Of a stretch of 64,000 nucleotides of DNA, positions 26,623-34,278 are shown one piece after another (positions within the stretch are counted from its first letter, which is position 1; every line of letters starts with the position of its first letter). Under the pieces are notes generated by a model. That model saw only the letters and a list, made by a program, of their open reading frames with translations. It ran no database searches and was not told the DNA's origin. A program made the position numbers and the translations under genes. The DNA is from Persicitalea sp963716085 (GTDB taxonomy: Bacteria; Bacteroidota; Bacteroidia; Cytophagales; Spirosomataceae): the NCBI GenBank assembly GCA_963716085.1, contig OY970288.1, positions 5,580,001-5,644,000 on the forward strand. The letters are read 5' to 3'.

Positions 26623-27891
26623 TTGATAGATAAAAGAGCAACCAACTCCACCGAAAAAAAGCAGGAAACCGCCGTGCTGGTGGCCGTAAGCCCCCAAAAG
26701 CAGACCGTAGCCCAAACCAAGGAATACCTCGACGAACTGGCTTTCCTGGTCTCGACGCTGGGCGTGGAAACCACGCATACCTTTACGCAAAACCTGCAAA
26801 AACCCGAATCGCGTACCTACGTGGGCAGCGGTAAATTGCAGGAAATTAAGACCTTCATCGCCGCCGAACCCGTGGACATGGTCATCTTTGACGATGATCT
26901 GTCGCCCTCCCAGGTGCGCAACCTGGAAGCGGCTTTCGAGGAACACGAGATTAAAGTCCTGGATCGCAGTCTGTTGATTCTGGACATTTTCGCGATGCGG
27001 GCCAAGACCGCCCAGGCTAAAACGCAGGTCGAACTGGCGCAGTACCAGTACGTCTATCCGCGCCTGACCAATATGTGGACGCACCTTAGCAAGCAAAAGG
27101 GCGGCGTGGGCATGCGCGGTCCCGGTGAAAAGGAACTTGAAACCGACCGCCGAATTATCAACGACCGGATTTCTCTATTAAAAGAAAAGCTCCGCAAAAT
27201 CGACCGTCAAAGCACCACGCGCCGCAAGCAACGCGACCGCCTGGTGCGCGTCGCGCTGGTGGGCTACACCAACGTGGGCAAGTCTACGCTGATGCGCCGC
27301 CTGGCTAAGGCCGATGTATTTGCTGAAAACAAACTCTTCGCCACCGTGGACTCTACGGTGCGGAAGGTTTCGGTGGGCAACATTCCCTACCTGCTCACGG
27401 ACACGGTGGGCTTTATCCGCAAATTGCCCACCATGCTGATCGAGTCTTTTAAGTCCACGCTGGACGAGGTGCGCGAGGCCGATATCCTGCTGCACGTGGT
27501 GGATATTTCGCATCCGGGCTTTGAGGAGCAAATGGAGGTCGTCAGCACTACGCTGGCCGAAATCGGCGCGGGCGATAAACCGACGATCATTGTTTTCAAC
27601 AAAATAGACCTCTACGAACAGCCCGAGGAAACGGAGGAAGCCGAAGACTGGCAGGAAGTGACGGAAGACACCGCCACGAAGCGGCTCACGATGGATGCCC
27701 TCATCGAGCAACTCCGCAAGAGCTACCACGCCAGCAAAGCCGAACACGTGGTGTTCGTCTCGGCGGAGCACAATGAGAACATGGCCGAACTGCGCCGCCA
27801 CCTCGCCACCCTCGTCCGCGACAAGCACTTTTTGATCTACCCCAACTGGCTCGACGTGGGCTACTACGACGAAGAATACGCCGAGGAGTAA
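26623..27891 (+). CDS. hflX: Ribosome-associated GTPase HflX
   Basis: 422 residues, with a TTG start (IDKRATNS) placed directly after a repeat array. N-terminal HflX domain with YVGSGKLQEI and the glycine-rich GGVGMRGPGEKELETDRR linker. G domain from about residue 208 with G1 GYTNVGKST, G3 DTVGF and G4 NKID. The C-terminal region is acidic. HflX binds the 50S subunit and splits or rescues stalled ribosomes, notably under heat stress. It is transcribed towards the tRNA-Arg gene 59 bases downstream. Confidence 0.93.
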   Translation: MIDKRATNSTEKKQETAVLVAVSPQKQTVAQTKEYLDELAFLVSTLGVETTHTFTQNLQKPESRTYVGSGKLQEIKTFIAAEPVDMVIFDDDLSPSQVRNLEAAFEEHEIKVLDRSLLILDIFAMRAKTAQAKTQVELAQYQYVYPRLTNMWTHLSKQKGGVGMRGPGEKELETDRRIINDRISLLKEKLRKIDRQSTTRRKQRDRLVRVALVGYTNVGKSTLMRRLAKADVFAENKLFATVDSTVRKVSVGNIPYLLTDTVGFIRKLPTMLIESFKSTLDEVREADILLHVVDISHPGFEEQMEVVSTTLAEIGAGDKPTIIVFNKIDLYEQPEETEEAEDWQEVTEDTATKRLTMDALIEQLRKSYHASKAEHVVFVSAEHNENMAELRRHLATLVRDKHFLIYPNWLDVGYYDEEYAEE

Positions 27892-27950
27892 ATGTTTGGC
27901 GAGACAACGAATTTTACCGAAATTCGCGGCCTGATCTGAGTGCCGCACCT

Positions 27951-28022
27951 GACCCCGTAGTTCAACGGATAGAATAGAAGTTTCCTAAACTTTTGATGTG
28001 AGTTCGATTCTCGCCGGGGTCA
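27951..28022 (+). tRNA. tRNA-Arg(CCU), integration site of the mobile element
   Basis: 72 nt. Acceptor stem GACCCCG with CGGGGTC, D arm GTTC...GAAT, anticodon arm GAAGT-TTCCTAA-ACTTT giving anticodon CCU, T arm GTGAG-TTCGATT-CTCGC, discriminator A, no encoded CCA. The last 16 bases plus one (28007-28023) are repeated at 39179-39195, where the original 3' flank with its terminator hairpin is found. Confidence 0.93.
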
Positions 28023-28023
28023 C
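28007..28023 (+). repeat. attL
   Basis: ATTCTCGCCGGGGTCAC, the end of tRNA-Arg plus one base. Inside the element it is followed by CTTTAAAA, whereas attR is followed by the chromosomal AAATCTCTG hairpin. Confidence 0.88.
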
Positions 28024-28055
28024 TTTAAAAAGCTGAAAAACAACGATTAGGGCCG
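28024..28055 (+). repeat. Left-end arm, inverted relative to the right end
   Basis: TTTAAAAAGCTGAAAAACAA, then GATTAGGGCCG, just inside attL. The reverse complement of 39145-39178, just inside attR, reads TTTAAAACGCTGAAAATCAG and then AACAATACAGCCG. The similarity suggests matched recombinase or host-factor binding sites at both ends. Confidence 0.5.
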
Positions 28056-28158
28056 TAAAAAGTCCTTTTGTTGTTCATCAAATCGCGAAAAGTGGGTATT
28101 TGTTTAGTTATTCTTAGCAAGTTTTAACAGATTTTTTGCTACCCGTTTGATACCGTGA

Positions 28159-28186
28159 TTTGAATTGCTCTTTTACATTACGTTTG
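28159..28186 (+). promoter_or_regulatory. Candidate integrase promoter
   Basis: TTTG at 28159-28162, 16 bases, TACGTTTG at 28179-28186, then the ATG at 28208. The -7 fits the TAnnTTTG element; the spacing is a little short. Confidence 0.45.
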
Positions 28187-28207
28187 CTGAAAACCAAGCC
28201 AAACGAA

Positions 28208-29395
28208 ATGTTCAAAGATCAGAAAGTAAGGTATAAGATCATTTACGACCGCAAGAAGCAAGCGGCCAAAAAGGGAAAAGCCTTGGTACAGATAGAAGCC
28301 TATCAGAACGGGATCAGGAGGTACTTTTCTACAGGTATCTATCTTACCCGTAACCAATGGAACATCAAGCGGCAAGAACCCAAGGACCCCTATACAATCA
28401 GGCAAGTGCGCGACATCTGGGACAAGCTGGAAGATTTTGAGCAGAGACACCGCTACTTCAATAAGAATTCATTTACCCTCAAAGATTTTGACGGGCTTAC
28501 CGATCAGAGCGACGCGTCACAGCCTAAGCACACCGAGCAGACGTTTAACCAGTTCTTCAAAGAACAGTTATTAGCCAGAAGGCAAGGGCTCAAACATGGG
28601 ACTTATAAGAATCAAAACGCCTGCCTGAACACACTCAACGAGTTTAACCCGACGATCCGGTTTGAAGATTTGGATTATCAACTGATTGATGAATTTCATC
28701 AGTTTTTGATTGCCAGGGGTCAGAAACATTTCACTTGGCAAAAACGCCACGTACAGGTTAAAACCTATCTACGCATAGCGGTTAAGCGGAAATTGCTCAA
28801 CCGCAACCCCTACGAGGATTACCCGATACCAACCCCACAATCTGACAAAATCGCTCTGATTTCGGAAGAAATAGAAGCCATAGAAGCGTTGACGTTTCTA
28901 CCAGGTGAAGCCAGGCGGGAGCGGGTGCGGGATATGTTCCTATTTGCGATATACACCGGGTTACGATGGAGCGATGTATCGAGCCTTACCAGAGCCAATT
29001 TTATTGAAACGGCTGACGGCTTGATATTGGAAGTAAAAGCCAGCAAGACCGCAAAGACATTGAAACTGCCTTTGGGCAGTATGTTTGACGGAAAACCGGA
29101 GCCAATTGTACGAAAGTACTGGCCCGATCAGGAGGATAGAAAACTATTCAAAGGCATCTATAACGCCTTTGCAAATCTACGGCTCAAAGAAATTGCGGCA
29201 TCAGCGGGCATTAAAAAGAATCTTCATTTTCACATGGCCAGGCATACCGCCGGGACAATCCTAGTGCAAAAAATTGGTGTAGCCGCTACACAGCAGGTTT
29301 TGCAGCATACAAAACTTGCTACTACTCAGATGTATGTTCACCTGTCTAATTCTGACCTCAATAAAGCGATCAAGAGCGTGAAGGATTGGAAATAA
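28208..29395 (+). CDS. Tyrosine recombinase (integrase) of the element
   Basis: 395 residues from ATG 28208; an upstream TTG frame would start before the promoter. N-terminal arm-binding domain (YKIIYDRKKQ, VQIEAYQNG, YFSTGIYLTRNQWNIKR), SAM-like core-binding domain (residues about 105-205), catalytic domain with Arg253 in TGLRWSD, His342 and Arg345 in HMARH, and the nucleophile Tyr376 in TTQMYVHL. The layout is that of Bacteroidota mobile-element integrases. It catalyses insertion into and excision from the tRNA-Arg 3' end; the gene lies 185 bases from attL and points inward. Confidence 0.93.
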   Translation: MFKDQKVRYKIIYDRKKQAAKKGKALVQIEAYQNGIRRYFSTGIYLTRNQWNIKRQEPKDPYTIRQVRDIWDKLEDFEQRHRYFNKNSFTLKDFDGLTDQSDASQPKHTEQTFNQFFKEQLLARRQGLKHGTYKNQNACLNTLNEFNPTIRFEDLDYQLIDEFHQFLIARGQKHFTWQKRHVQVKTYLRIAVKRKLLNRNPYEDYPIPTPQSDKIALISEEIEAIEALTFLPGEARRERVRDMFLFAIYTGLRWSDVSSLTRANFIETADGLILEVKASKTAKTLKLPLGSMFDGKPEPIVRKYWPDQEDRKLFKGIYNAFANLRLKEIAASAGIKKNLHFHMARHTAGTILVQKIGVAATQQVLQHTKLATTQMYVHLSNSDLNKAIKSVKDWK

Positions 29396-29407
29396 AACAA
29401 TTAATTT

Positions 29408-30181
29408 ATGGAAGTTACGGAAGTACCAAAGCGTAAGTACAGAAAGCATAAAAAAGGGTTCAAAATCGCTGTCGAGCATAAACTATATGTCAAAGGCAAG
29501 GAAGCTGAATATGAGCCTCTTTATATCGAGATACGGGCTAAAAATCAGAATACACTTATCAAAAGCCGTTTTAATTGCTGTATCAATCCTATTGACTTTG
29601 ATAAGCTGTTTGAAAACGAGATTATTGCAGAATGCCTGTTAATAGAGAAAAATTCTATTATTGAAAGCGTCAAACGAGAAGTGTATGAATACGGAATAGA
29701 TTTTTCGATGAAGGACTGGTATAAAAAATACGCTAAAAGTTCAGACCGAAAATATTTAGCAGATATTTACTATGAATACGTGAAAGTATTATTTTTGGAA
29801 GCAGCACACGAAAAATCAGTCGATGAATTGTTAGTAATTCACGCAATGGGCCAAAATGAAGGCGAATTTTCTAATAATATTATTACCTCTATGCGTTTAT
29901 TGAATGCTTTCGGTGTTCAGAACTTCAAAGACCCAATAGAATTAGTCAATAAGATATTTGAATTTCAGCGTCCCGCTGTAAGTTTTGATATTCACCAGCA
30001 GATATTTAGGGGTATTGGATACTTTCATATAACAGAATCAATAGTAAACAGCGATTTGAACAATGGTCTTTTTTCAAAAATTTGTAAGCAATATATTGAT
30101 AATCAGGAAGATAATTTTAAGTTTAAGAAAAATGCAGCAGCAATTGAAAGAATGCTGATAAAAATTAACGAGAAAAAATAA
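29408..30181 (+). CDS. Unknown element protein, possible arm-type DNA-binding accessory
   Basis: 257 residues, lysine- and isoleucine-rich, A+T-rich codons unlike the flanking chromosome. Starts 12 bases after the integrase stop, so almost certainly co-transcribed. Residues about 20-70 (a LYVKGKEAEYEPLYIEI stretch, SRFNCCINPIDFDKL) have the rhythm of the arm-binding N-terminus of Bacteroidota tyrosine recombinases, but no catalytic Arg/His/Tyr set follows. The rest is helical. It could help position the integrase on arm sites or control direction. Function is not established. Confidence 0.55.
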   Translation: MEVTEVPKRKYRKHKKGFKIAVEHKLYVKGKEAEYEPLYIEIRAKNQNTLIKSRFNCCINPIDFDKLFENEIIAECLLIEKNSIIESVKREVYEYGIDFSMKDWYKKYAKSSDRKYLADIYYEYVKVLFLEAAHEKSVDELLVIHAMGQNEGEFSNNIITSMRLLNAFGVQNFKDPIELVNKIFEFQRPAVSFDIHQQIFRGIGYFHITESIVNSDLNNGLFSKICKQYIDNQEDNFKFKKNAAAIERMLIKINEKK

Positions 30182-30193
30182 ATTACTCGATAT

Positions 30194-30208
30194 TTTCAGG
30201 TAAGTTTG
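30194..30208 (+). promoter_or_regulatory. HTH-gene promoter overlapping a half-iteron
   Basis: TTTTCAGG directly followed by TAAGTTTG. The second half matches the -7 element TAnnTTTG, and TTCAGGTAAG is identical to the first half of the iterons at 33160-33406. It lies 28 bases before the HTH start. Confidence 0.5.
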
Positions 30209-30235
30209 CATAATCGTTAACTAAACGCTTATGCT

Positions 30236-30505
30236 ATGCCTACAACACTTTCACCTGAGATTCAGCGCGAATTCGACGCTATCAATCAGAATATCAGAGA
30301 ATTGAGGTCTGATATTCTGAGGAAAACCGCTCCACCTGCAAAGGACTATTACCGACCTGTAGATGTCTGCGAATTACTAGGAATTTCCCGAACAAAATTC
30401 GAGCGATTCAAAAAAGAAGGCTTCTTTTCTACTCGAAAGGTCGGCGGCTCTATCTATGTTTCTGCCAGCGACATTGAGAAGCTACTGCCAAAAACGCAAA
30501 AGTAA
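30236..30505 (+). CDS. Excisionase-like helix-turn-helix protein
   Basis: 89 residues. An N-terminal coiled segment (ALSPEI-like start, EFDAINQNIRELRSDILRK), then the MerR/excisionase-like HTH: YYRPVDVCELLGISRTKFERFKKEG followed by the wing TRKVGGSIYVSASDIEKLL. Such proteins in Bacteroidota elements act as excisionases or directionality factors and as repressors. Its own promoter carries a half-iteron, so it may answer to, or share sites with, the replication machinery. Followed by a terminator. Confidence 0.8.
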   Translation: MPTTLSPEIQREFDAINQNIRELRSDILRKTAPPAKDYYRPVDVCELLGISRTKFERFKKEGFFSTRKVGGSIYVSASDIEKLLPKTQK

Positions 30506-30507
30506 CA

Positions 30508-30536
30508 CCCGACGGAAAATCCGCCGGGATTTTTTT
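30508..30536 (+). terminator. Intrinsic terminator after the HTH gene
   Basis: Stem CCCGaCGGA with TCCGcCGGG (one mismatch), AAA loop, then seven T. It separates integrase-accessory-HTH from the replication genes. Confidence 0.8.
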
Positions 30537-30558
30537 GTTCCCAAATTCCTGAAAATCA

Positions 30559-31323
30559 ATGAAAAATTCCATTCAGGTGGCGTACGGTCGCGTACGAACA
30601 CCGAAGCCAGTACGGCCTACCGTGATGGTAGGTGAATGCCTTTTCGCAGCAAGGGGAAAGGTTTCGTTCGTCAAAGCGTCGAACCCTCCGGCGGCGAATA
30701 AAATGATTGATACCGTCATTGACCAGGCTTTAACGGGCATTGTTGACGAAAACCCGGAATCGCTGGGGATTCGCACGGCTCCGGCGAAGAGCAAACAAAT
30801 CGTGTACTACTCGACCGATCCGATTAACGCCCGCCCGTACTACCTCCGATCCATAGTAGACAGAAACGAATTGAAGCGTATACCATCGAACGTTTCGGTA
30901 GCTGAACATACCCTCGCCAACGTAGCTGAGCATTTCCAGACCTTAGATAATTTCCTCAAAAAGGGAAATACGCACTTAGTTGTAATCAGCGCGGGAAACG
31001 AAAGTTCGTACCTGGGAGACACCGAAGAAGAAGGGGTTGAGTACATGGATTCTTTGGTTCGCATGGCAAAGAAATATCGCACTACCGTAATAGTGGTTTT
31101 CAATCAGTATCGGGTAGATAAAATGCCAAAAAACGGCCCTTTCAAAGAAAAAGCCGAAAACCGCGCTTTTGGCAGTCTGAAAATTTCCTATGAGTATCTG
31201 GAAAAGTTCAAAATGGAAAGCAATCGCGCTCCGAAAAATCACGGCTTTTTCCCAATTAATTTTGAAAGATTCGAGGGTGAAACGTACCATCGGGGACTGA
31301 AAATAAACAGAACCCCAAAATGA
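30559..31323 (+). CDS. RecA-fold-like element protein with degenerate nucleotide-binding motifs
   Basis: 254 residues. The order of motifs follows RepA/DnaB-type RecA-fold ATPases of mobile elements: VGECLFAARGKVSFVKASN then NPPAANKM where GPPGAGKT (Walker A) is expected, KQIVYYSTD for the next strand, HLVVISAGN where the hhhhD Walker B is expected, then a long helix (EYMDSLVRMAKKYRTT) and VIVVFNQYR, as in the sensor strand. Lysine is kept in the P-loop position, but the glycines and Thr/Ser are gone and the Walker B Asp is Ser. It may be a catalytically dead subunit or loader for the VapE helicase. Family assignment is inferred by eye. Confidence 0.5.
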   Translation: MKNSIQVAYGRVRTPKPVRPTVMVGECLFAARGKVSFVKASNPPAANKMIDTVIDQALTGIVDENPESLGIRTAPAKSKQIVYYSTDPINARPYYLRSIVDRNELKRIPSNVSVAEHTLANVAEHFQTLDNFLKKGNTHLVVISAGNESSYLGDTEEEGVEYMDSLVRMAKKYRTTVIVVFNQYRVDKMPKNGPFKEKAENRAFGSLKISYEYLEKFKMESNRAPKNHGFFPINFERFEGETYHRGLKINRTPK

Positions 31324-31359
31324 TTTTTTAATTTTTTTCTAACCAAAACCCAAAAAACA

Positions 31360-31629
31360 ATGAAAAATGTACTTGAAAATTTTCTCAGTCTGGACGAATT
31401 GCTTTGCAACTTCGAGACAGAAGACGAACTCGAAAATGCAGCATCAACGCTGAACGAGATGTTGATTGATGTTTTGATGCCAGACAGCGAAGGAAACCCG
31501 CGAATATCCAGCAGGAACGCAAAGCGATACCAAGATACCGTCAACCGTCTGCAAATGGCATTGTGGGACGCAGCCGCGAAAGTAAAACGCGCAAAAAAGC
31601 AGCAGAAACTAACCCCGGAACTGGTATGA
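31360..31629 (+). CDS. Small helical element protein, unknown
   Basis: 89 residues, acidic N-terminal half (ETEDELENAASTLNEML) and a basic C-terminus (KVKRAKKQQKL), mostly helical. No family recognised. Its TGA overlaps the ATG of the next gene by four bases, so the two are translationally coupled. Confidence 0.6.
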   Translation: MKNVLENFLSLDELLCNFETEDELENAASTLNEMLIDVLMPDSEGNPRISSRNAKRYQDTVNRLQMALWDAAAKVKRAKKQQKLTPELV

Positions 31630-31871
31630 TAATCGAGTACGAGGACATACCATCCGCGAGCCGTAAGCAGCTTGCCGCTGCATACCCCAAACTTTCGATT
31701 AAATGCCGAATGCTTCAGGCTGAAAATGCCAGATTATTAGCCCTAATTGCTGATTACGACGTGAGCATTAATGCAGTACGAGATAGTTTAGCCGAAAGGG
31801 ACGCATTAGTAGCTGAAAAAGCTAAGGCCGATAGCCTAAAAGAAATTTTGCACAGAACATGGAAAAACTAA
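31626..31871 (+). CDS. Small coiled-coil element protein, unknown
   Basis: 81 residues from the ATG at 31626, which overlaps the previous stop in ATGA. A short N-terminal helix (YPKLSIKCRMLQAENARLLALIADY) runs into a heptad-like coiled coil (VRDSLAERDALVAEKAKADSL). Possibly a dimerising adaptor or regulator. Followed at once by a terminator. Confidence 0.6.
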   Translation: MIIEYEDIPSASRKQLAAAYPKLSIKCRMLQAENARLLALIADYDVSINAVRDSLAERDALVAEKAKADSLKEILHRTWKN

Positions 31872-31880
31872 AATAAAAAG

Positions 31881-31918
31881 GCCCGGATTCTTTGGCGAGA
31901 ATCCGGGCTAATGTTTTT
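31881..31918 (+). terminator. Intrinsic terminator upstream of the VapE gene
   Basis: Perfect 11-bp stem GCCCGGATTCT / AGAATCCGGGC, 6-base loop, then TAATGTTTTT. A possible ATG at 31911 lies inside the T-run, so the next ATG is the better start for the helicase gene. Confidence 0.8.
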
Positions 31919-31958
31919 ACCTAACGATTTAGAAAACATTGATTTACAGACCAAATAT

Positions 31959-33182
31959 ATGAAGGATAATTCAAATCAACAAATAGATTCCAAAGGCACA
32001 AAAGAAGAAGCGCGGATAATCAGAATTATGAATTTTCTGAATTATCGCTACGATCTACGAGTGAATGACGTCACCCAAAAGATTGAAGGGAAACGTAAAA
32101 AGGGACGCGATCCGTTCACAGAGATCAACGAAAGCGATTTGATGTTTGAACTGTTTGAAGCAGGTTTTACAGGCTTCAAAGATGAGTTCAAGACGCTGTT
32201 CAGTTCTTCTAAAATCGAACGATACGACCCTTTTATCGAATACTTTGAGAGCCTTCCAGCTTGGAGTAAAGACGAACCCGATTATATAACGGATTTGGCC
32301 GGGTACGTGGAAACCGACAATCAGGAGTGGTGGAAATGGATGCTCAAAAAGCACCTGGTTAGAATGGTAGGCCAGGCAACCGGACATCTTAGCTTCAACA
32401 AACATTGCCTGACCTTGGTAGGAAACCAGAACGACGGTAAAACCTACTTTTGGGATTTCATCACACCTCCGGCACTAAGCCAGTACACACGCAAGGGGTT
32501 TGATTTTGCGAAAAGGGACGGGCTAATATCGCTCATTCAAAATTTCCTTATCAATCTGGATGAATTGGCATCCTTTGAAAAAAAGGAATTAAACAACAAT
32601 TTCAAGTCCGTTATTTCGGAGTCTTCGGTACGCTATCGCCCATTGTTCGCCAATTACGAAACTACCATCATGCGACGGGCCAGCTTCGTGGCCACGACAA
32701 ACAAAATGGAATTCCTGACCGACGAGACAGGAAACGTGCGGTGGATACCGTTCGTAGTCCGTAGCGTAAAACATGACTTTGGCGGGGTGAATGGCTATAA
32801 TCAGAAAGTGGACATTAACAAGGTATGGGCGCAAGCCTATTCGTTGCTAAAGGGCGGTTTTTCCCTGCATTTATCACCCGAAGAAATTGAGCAACAGGAA
32901 GGAATCAACAAAAAATTTCAAACCATTACGGATGAAATGGACGTAGTTTCCCGCTTTCTAAAGCCTTCACAAAAGGGGTGCATAGAAGCTGAATTCATGT
33001 CGTCAACCGAAATTGCCGACTACTTTCGTACAAAGACCTCTACGCGTCTGTATAGCAACCAATTGGGCAAAGCATTAACGTCCCTTGGATTCTCAAAAGT
33101 CACTGGTTACGACGCTGAGAAAGGATCAAGAAAAGGATATTTTGTTGAAAAAGTATCGGAATCTACTTACCTGCTTACCTGA
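31959..33182 (+). CDS. VapE-family (virulence-associated E) superfamily 3-like helicase
   Basis: 407 residues from ATG 31959. Walker A GNQNDGKT at residues 155-162, Walker B-type LINLDELASF with Asp201 and Glu202, and a following arginine-rich SVRYRPLFANYE and MRRASFVATTNK sensor region: the VapE layout. The N-terminal 140 residues are helical, and the C-terminus has a winged-helix-like tail. In staphylococcal pathogenicity islands and other satellites, proteins of this type melt and unwind the origin. The last six codons (STYLLT and stop) are part of the first iteron, so gene and origin are fused. Confidence 0.85.
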   Translation: MKDNSNQQIDSKGTKEEARIIRIMNFLNYRYDLRVNDVTQKIEGKRKKGRDPFTEINESDLMFELFEAGFTGFKDEFKTLFSSSKIERYDPFIEYFESLPAWSKDEPDYITDLAGYVETDNQEWWKWMLKKHLVRMVGQATGHLSFNKHCLTLVGNQNDGKTYFWDFITPPALSQYTRKGFDFAKRDGLISLIQNFLINLDELASFEKKELNNNFKSVISESSVRYRPLFANYETTIMRRASFVATTNKMEFLTDETGNVRWIPFVVRSVKHDFGGVNGYNQKVDINKVWAQAYSLLKGGFSLHLSPEEIEQQEGINKKFQTITDEMDVVSRFLKPSQKGCIEAEFMSSTEIADYFRTKTSTRLYSNQLGKALTSLGFSKVTGYDAEKGSRKGYFVEKVSESTYLLT

Positions 33183-33406
33183 AAATATATAATATACTGA
33201 ATGTTAGTATTTTATATATAATAATTTCAGGTAGGTAAGTAGAAAACACGCTTACCTGCTTACCTGAAATTTGTCAAGACAAGCATTCAGGTAAGCAGGT
33301 AAGTAGATTTTTAAGCTTACCTGATAAGCTGACCTGAAAGATTGTTTTGATTTTAAGGTAGTTAAAGGCATTCTTATTGATTCAGGTAAGCAGGTAAGTA
33401 GATTCC
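33160..33406. other. Putative replication origin: six iterons in three inverted pairs plus an A+T-rich core
   Basis: Consensus TTCAGGTAAGCAGGTAAG plus TAGATT. Copies: 33160-33186 (reverse), 33225-33245 (forward, 3 bases shorter), 33249-33272 (reverse), 33285-33310 (forward), 33313-33340 (reverse, degenerate), 33379-33406 (forward). Orientation alternates, giving three inverted pairs. The first pair encloses a 40-base stretch of almost pure A+T (33183-33224) that is itself nearly palindromic. It lies between the helicase and primase genes, as in satellite origins. Confidence 0.75.
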
Positions 33407-33437
33407 AAAAATCCTTACTGAGAGAAGTTGGAGAACT

Positions 33438-33519
33438 CACCCTTTTAGATTGGGCATAATTGCACAAAAACAAGTTAGATGTTTCAAATTTTGACCAACA
33501 ATCGCCCAAGGGTGAAAAG
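33438..33519 (+). promoter_or_regulatory. Inverted motifs in the primase leader
   Basis: CACCCTTTTAGATTGGGC (33438-33455) can pair imperfectly with GCCCAAGGGTGAAAAG (33504-33519), which ends at the primase start codon. The second motif is part of a 30-bp sequence repeated in inverted orientation inside the gene at 34032-34063. Likely operator or RNA hairpin. Confidence 0.45.
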
Positions 33520-34278
33520 ATGAATACGCAGACTATTGACGCAGTACGTAATACGCTGGCGGCTCTGGATGCGGCGGAATACATCGTTCGGCTAATCCAC
33601 GAAACCGGGCCACCGATCAGCAAGCGACTGGATGCGCTACAACTCATAAAAGACGTGAGTTTCTACCAAGCTAAGAACTGGGAAGCCTACAATGTGTATT
33701 TCCGTCCGGTGGGGTACGAGTACGTACTGCTCGACGACCTGAGCCGGGCGACGTTGCCGGAACTGGCAAAACTTAAACCCTGCCTACTCATCGAAACCAG
33801 CCACGATAATTACCAGGCATGGCTGAAGCTAAGCCAGGCACCAGAGAACCGGGAAGACGCGCTGAGCATCTGCCAGGCCGTGGCCGCTGACCTGGGAGCC
33901 GACAAAGGGAGCGCGGAGCCTGACCACATCGGAAGGCTACCAGGCTACACCAACCGCAAGCCGAAGCACCAAAGGCCGGACGGTCTGTTTCCATTCGTTA
34001 GGCTGCACAAATGGGAGCGGCGGGAAAGCACCTTTTCACCCTTTCGGGGGATTGTTGGTCAAACCGACCCGATACCAAGCCGACGGAATCCCAAGCTAGG
34101 CCGCGACCGTAGCCGGGAAGACTTCAATTTGTGCTGTATGCTCATCAGCCAGGGCAAAGCAGACGACTATATTTGGCAACAACTGGAAGCCACCAGTGAG
34201 AAAGCCAGGGAGGTAAAGCCTTCGTTCGATTACATTGGTAAGACGATCCGCAACGCGCGGCATAAGATGACAAGGTAG
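33520..34278 (+). CDS. RepB-family primase (phage/plasmid type)
   Basis: 252 residues from ATG 33520. The block DDLSRATLPELAKLKP, LIETSHDNYQAWLKL, AVAADLGAD, DHIGRLPGYTNRKPKH is the signature of the RepB primase domain (archaeo-eukaryotic primase fold); acidic residues in DDL and DH positions are the metal ligands. It primes DNA synthesis at the element's own origin directly upstream. The C-terminal 70 residues are a helical domain with RSREDFNLCCMLISQG. Together with VapE this makes a minimal autonomous replication module. Confidence 0.82.
   Translation: MNTQTIDAVRNTLAALDAAEYIVRLIHETGPPISKRLDALQLIKDVSFYQAKNWEAYNVYFRPVGYEYVLLDDLSRATLPELAKLKPCLLIETSHDNYQAWLKLSQAPENREDALSICQAVAADLGADKGSAEPDHIGRLPGYTNRKPKHQRPDGLFPFVRLHKWERRESTFSPFRGIVGQTDPIPSRRNPKLGRDRSREDFNLCCMLISQGKADDYIWQQLEATSEKAREVKPSFDYIGKTIRNARHKMTR
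34032..34063. repeat. Inverted copy of the primase leader motif
   Basis: Reverse complement reads TTTGACCAACAATC, then CCCC and GAAAGGGTGAAAAG. This matches 33490-33519 at 28 of 30 positions with a 2-base gap. It lies inside the primase gene, where it encodes TFSPFRGIVGQT. Confidence 0.7.

Noticed and set aside
31911..31958. ATG at 31911 as start of the VapE gene
   Set aside because: It is inside the T-run of an intrinsic terminator; the next ATG (31959) is preferred.
33252..33647. 131-residue minus-strand frame across the iterons and primase start
   Set aside because: It runs through the repeat region and the primase frame; no domain is recognisable.
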